9,670 bases of DNA. Source: Mycoplasmataceae bacterium (GTDB taxonomy: Bacteria > Bacillota_I > Bacilli_A > Mycoplasmatales > Hepatoplasmataceae). Location of the stretch: contig JABSQD010000014.1 of assembly GCA_013214765.1 (NCBI GenBank), positions 1 through 9,670 of the forward strand. The letters run 5' to 3'. Below, piece by piece: positions 7,076 through 9,670 of this stretch; the first letter of the stretch is position 1; every line of letters starts with the position of its first letter. A model generated the notes under the pieces. That model was given only the letters and a program-made list of their open reading frames with translations. It was not told the origin of the DNA and did not search any database. The translations under genes and the position numbers were made by a program.

Positions 7076-7080
7076 GGAGG
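7076..7080 (+). promoter_or_regulatory. Shine-Dalgarno of purA
   Basis: GGAGG eight bases before the ATG at 7089. It supports this start, which restores the whole GTP-binding N-terminus. The other 48 bases of the dnaN-purA gap are AT-rich and show no clear promoter or hairpin, so purA may be cotranscribed with dnaN. Confidence 0.75.
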
Positions 7081-7088
7081 AAATCAAA

Positions 7089-8405
7089 ATGAGTAAAAAA
7101 TATAATTCTATTTCAATTGTTGGCTCTCAATGAGGAGATGAGGGAAAAGGAAAAATTACTAATTATCTTTCGAAAAATATTGATATGGTAGTTAGGTATC
7201 AAGGCGGAAATAATGCAGGTCATTCAATTGTTATTAAAGAAAAAAGATATACTCTACACTCTATTCCTTCTGGAATATTTGATCCTAATATAAGAAATAT
7301 TATGTCAAATGGAATGGTTATCAATCCTATTGCATTATTAAAAGAATTGTCTATTCTCAAAAAACAAGGAATTGATAAATATCAATTATTTATTTCTGAT
7401 AGAGCACATATTGTAATGCCCTATCATATATTATTAGATGAAATTTATGAAAATTCAAAAGGCAAAGATAAAATCGGAACAACAAAAAAAGGAATTGGAC
7501 CAGCTTATACAGATAAATCTTCAAGAATAGGAATAAGATTTGTTGATTTTTTAGATGATGAACTTTTCAAAAAAATACTAAAAAATAACATTAAAAATAA
7601 AAATAAAATTTTTAAATCATATGGTGAAATGGAAATTTCATTTAATAAAATTTATAACCAATATAAAAAAATTAGAAATGAAATAGAGCATATGATTGTT
7701 GATACTTCAATTATGGTTTATGAAGCTTTGGAAAATGGGGAAAAAGTTTTATTTGAAGGAGCACAAGGAGTTCTACTTTGTTTAGACCATGGAACATTTC
7801 CGTTTGTTACCTCCTCTTCTCCAACATCATCATCAATACCTGTAAACGTAGGAATACCAATTCATATGATTAATAAATCTCTCGGAATTGTTAAAGCATA
7901 TTCAACAAGAGTCGGAACTGGAGGATTTCCTACTGAATTTAATAATAAAATATCAGATTTTATTAGAAATGTCGGGAACGAATATGGAACAACCACAGGA
8001 AGACCAAGGAGAGTCGGATGATTCGACGCTTGCTTGGTAAGACATGCTGCAAGAGTTTCGGGTTTCACAGATATTACAATTACATTATTAGATGTTTTAA
8101 CAGGTTTAGATACTTTAAAAATAGCAACATCATATATTATTAATAATAAAGAAACTAAATATGTTCCTGCATCAAGAAAAGATTTTAATGAAGCTAAGCC
8201 AGTTTATGTTGAATTAAAAGGTTGAAAAAAAGACATTTCAAATGTTAAATCATTTGATGAACTTCCTTTGAATGCAAAAAAATATCTTAAAGCTATTGAA
8301 AAACATGTCGGAGTTAAAATATCTCAACTTTCAGTGGGACCAGAAAAAAATCAAACAATTGATATAAACGAAATGTTCAACAATAAAGGGAAAAATGATA
8401 AATAG
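7089..8405 (+). CDS. purA: Adenylosuccinate synthetase
   Basis: 438 residues, typical of bacterial enzymes (about 425-440). It joins IMP and aspartate using GTP to make adenylosuccinate, the first committed step to AMP. The phosphate-binding loop GSQWGDEGKGK is at 12-22 with the catalytic aspartate D17, and the catalytic histidine H45 lies in QGGNNAGH (equivalent to E. coli D13 and H41). The conserved GTTKKGIGPAY is at 130-140, and GTTTGRPRR with the aspartate/IMP-site arginines is at about 300-308, followed by VGWFDA. Three TGA codons encode Trp, including the Trp of the phosphate-binding loop, so standard-code reading would lose the N-terminus. It overlaps purB by 11 bp. Because mollicutes commonly lack the de novo purine pathway, IMP probably comes from salvaged hypoxanthine; this is inference. 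Confidence 0.97.
8385..8390 (+). promoter_or_regulatory. Shine-Dalgarno of purB inside the end of purA
   Basis: AAAGGG lies four bases before the purB ATG, within purA codons. It supports the overlapping start at 8395 and coupled translation with purA. Confidence 0.5.
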
Positions 8406-9670
8406 GTATTCAACTCAAAGAATGAAAAATGTATGATCAGATAAAAATAAATTTAAAACATTTTTACAAGTCGAAATAGCAACTTTAGAGGCGTTTGTTT
8501 TTGAAAAAAAAATTCCAAAAGATGATGTAATTTTAATTAAGAAAAAATCAAAAATTAACATTCCCTTAATAAGGGAAATTGAAAAAGAGACAAAACATGA
8601 TGTTATTGCCTTCACAAGATCCATTTCCAAAACTCTCGGAGATGAAAAAAAATGATTTCACTATGGTTTAACATCAACAGATGTTGTTGATACAGCTTAT
8701 TCTTTGCAATTTAAAAAAGCTAATAAGTATATCTTAAGCAGTCTAAAAAAATTTTTATTAACCTTAAAAACTCAAGCAATGAAAAATAAAAATATTCCAG
8801 TTATTGGTAGGACTCATGGTGTTCATGCAGAAGTAACATCTTTGGGTCTAAAATTTGCTCTTTGATATAATGAGATGCAAAGAAATATTGAAAGATTTAA
8901 AACTGCTTCTCAAGAAATAGAAGTTTCTAAAATATCTGGTGCTGTTGGAAATTTTGCAAATATTTCTACAAATATACAAGATCATGTATCTAAAACTCTA
9001 GGGTTAAAATCTTCTAAAATATCAACTCAAATTTTACAAAGAGATAGACATGCAAATTATATATCTGTTCTTGCAATAATAGGTTCAACATTAGAAAAAA
9101 TTGCTTTTGAAGTGAGAAATTCTCAAAGAACTGAAGTAAATGAAATTATGGAATTTTTTGATGAAAAACAAAAGGGCTCATCTGCAATGCCACATAAAAA
9201 AAATCCTATAGCATCTGAAAATATTGTTGGAGTAGCAAGATTATTGAGAGGGTATGTTGTTCCGGCAATGGAAAATAATGCTTTATGATATGAACGTGAT
9301 ATTTCGCACTCATCAGTAGAAAGAGTTATTATTCCTGATGCAACTAATTTAATTGATTATGCATTAAATAGATATGAAAAAGTTATTTCTAACTTAATTA
9401 TTAATAAAGAAAAAATGCTTGAAAATATACACCTCACAAAAGGAGCAATATTTTCACAAAGAATTTTAACAAAATTAATAGAAAAAGGAATTTCTAGAGA
9501 AAAATCATATGATCTAGTTCAATCATTAGCAATTGAATCATTTGAAAATAAAAAATATTTTCTTGATATTTTAAAAGAAAACAAACAAATTAAAAAATAT
9601 TTATCTACTATTGAAATGAGTGAATTGTTTGATTTGGAATTTTATTTAAAAGAAGTAGACACAATATTTA
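8395..9670 (+). CDS. purB: Adenylosuccinate lyase (3' end cut by window)
   Basis: 425 residues are visible with no stop. B. subtilis PurB is 431 residues, so only a few are missing. It splits adenylosuccinate into AMP and fumarate, completing the step begun by PurA, and belongs to the fumarase/aspartase superfamily. The N-terminus MINRYSTQRMKNVW matches the usual I-x-R-Y-x-x-x-x-M start. Key histidines fall at the B. subtilis positions: H68 (HDVIAFTR), H89 (HYGLTSTDVVDT) and H141 (GRTHGVHAE). The flexible catalytic loop GSSAMPHKKNP is at 261-271, with the active-site serine at 262/263. Four TGA codons encode Trp. The 11-bp overlap with purA implies translational coupling and matched production of the two enzymes. 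Confidence 0.97.

Noticed and set aside
7862..8068. 68-residue minus-strand open frame inside purA
   Set aside because: Antisense to conserved purA motifs (GTTTGRPRR region); a shadow of the constrained coding sequence.
8415..8630. 71-residue minus-strand open frame inside purB with a hydrophobic stretch
   Set aside because: Antisense to the purB N-terminus; the hydrophobicity comes from reading Lys/Asn-rich codons backwards. No ribosome binding site.

Overview
This window carries the chromosomal replication origin region of a wall-less bacterium (class Mollicutes). The DNA is very AT-rich. TGA must be read as tryptophan (translation table 4): by my count about 35 in-frame TGA codons interrupt otherwise perfect family proteins, against only two TGG. 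Read with the standard code, the genes look falsely fragmented. Together, purA, purB, a PnuC-type transporter and an rnpA-rpmH-oriC-dnaA core fit the Spiroplasma/Entomoplasmataceae side of the Mollicutes, but the exact genus is inference.

Left arm (minus strand, read away from the origin): rpmH (ribosomal protein L34), rnpA (RNase P protein) and yidC (membrane insertase) form a tight cluster. YidC is unusual. Its classic C-terminal five-helix core is preceded by a membrane segment and then roughly 585 residues of hydrophilic, probably extracytoplasmic sequence, giving 927 residues in total. A possible further minus-strand gene begins at the extreme left edge.

Centre: the 341-bp gene-free interval between rpmH and dnaA holds the likely oriC. 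It contains two TTTTCCACA DnaA boxes facing each other as arms of a 13-bp perfect inverted repeat, a third near-match, nested smaller inverted repeats and AT-rich stretches.

Right arm (plus strand, read away from the origin): dnaA, dnaN (beta sliding clamp), purA (adenylosuccinate synthetase) and purB (adenylosuccinate lyase, cut by the window edge). PurA and PurB are the two consecutive steps from IMP to AMP, and their genes overlap by 11 bp. A PnuC-like vitamin/NAD-precursor transporter gene is inserted between dnaA and dnaN in the opposite orientation. It is convergent with dnaA (8-bp gap), divergent from dnaN, and the only gene here transcribed against the expected fork direction.

I see no tRNA, rRNA, CRISPR array, insertion sequence or phage gene. 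The clearest candidates for something new are the oversized YidC ectodomain, the pnuC insertion that splits dnaA from dnaN, and the nested inverted repeats in oriC.
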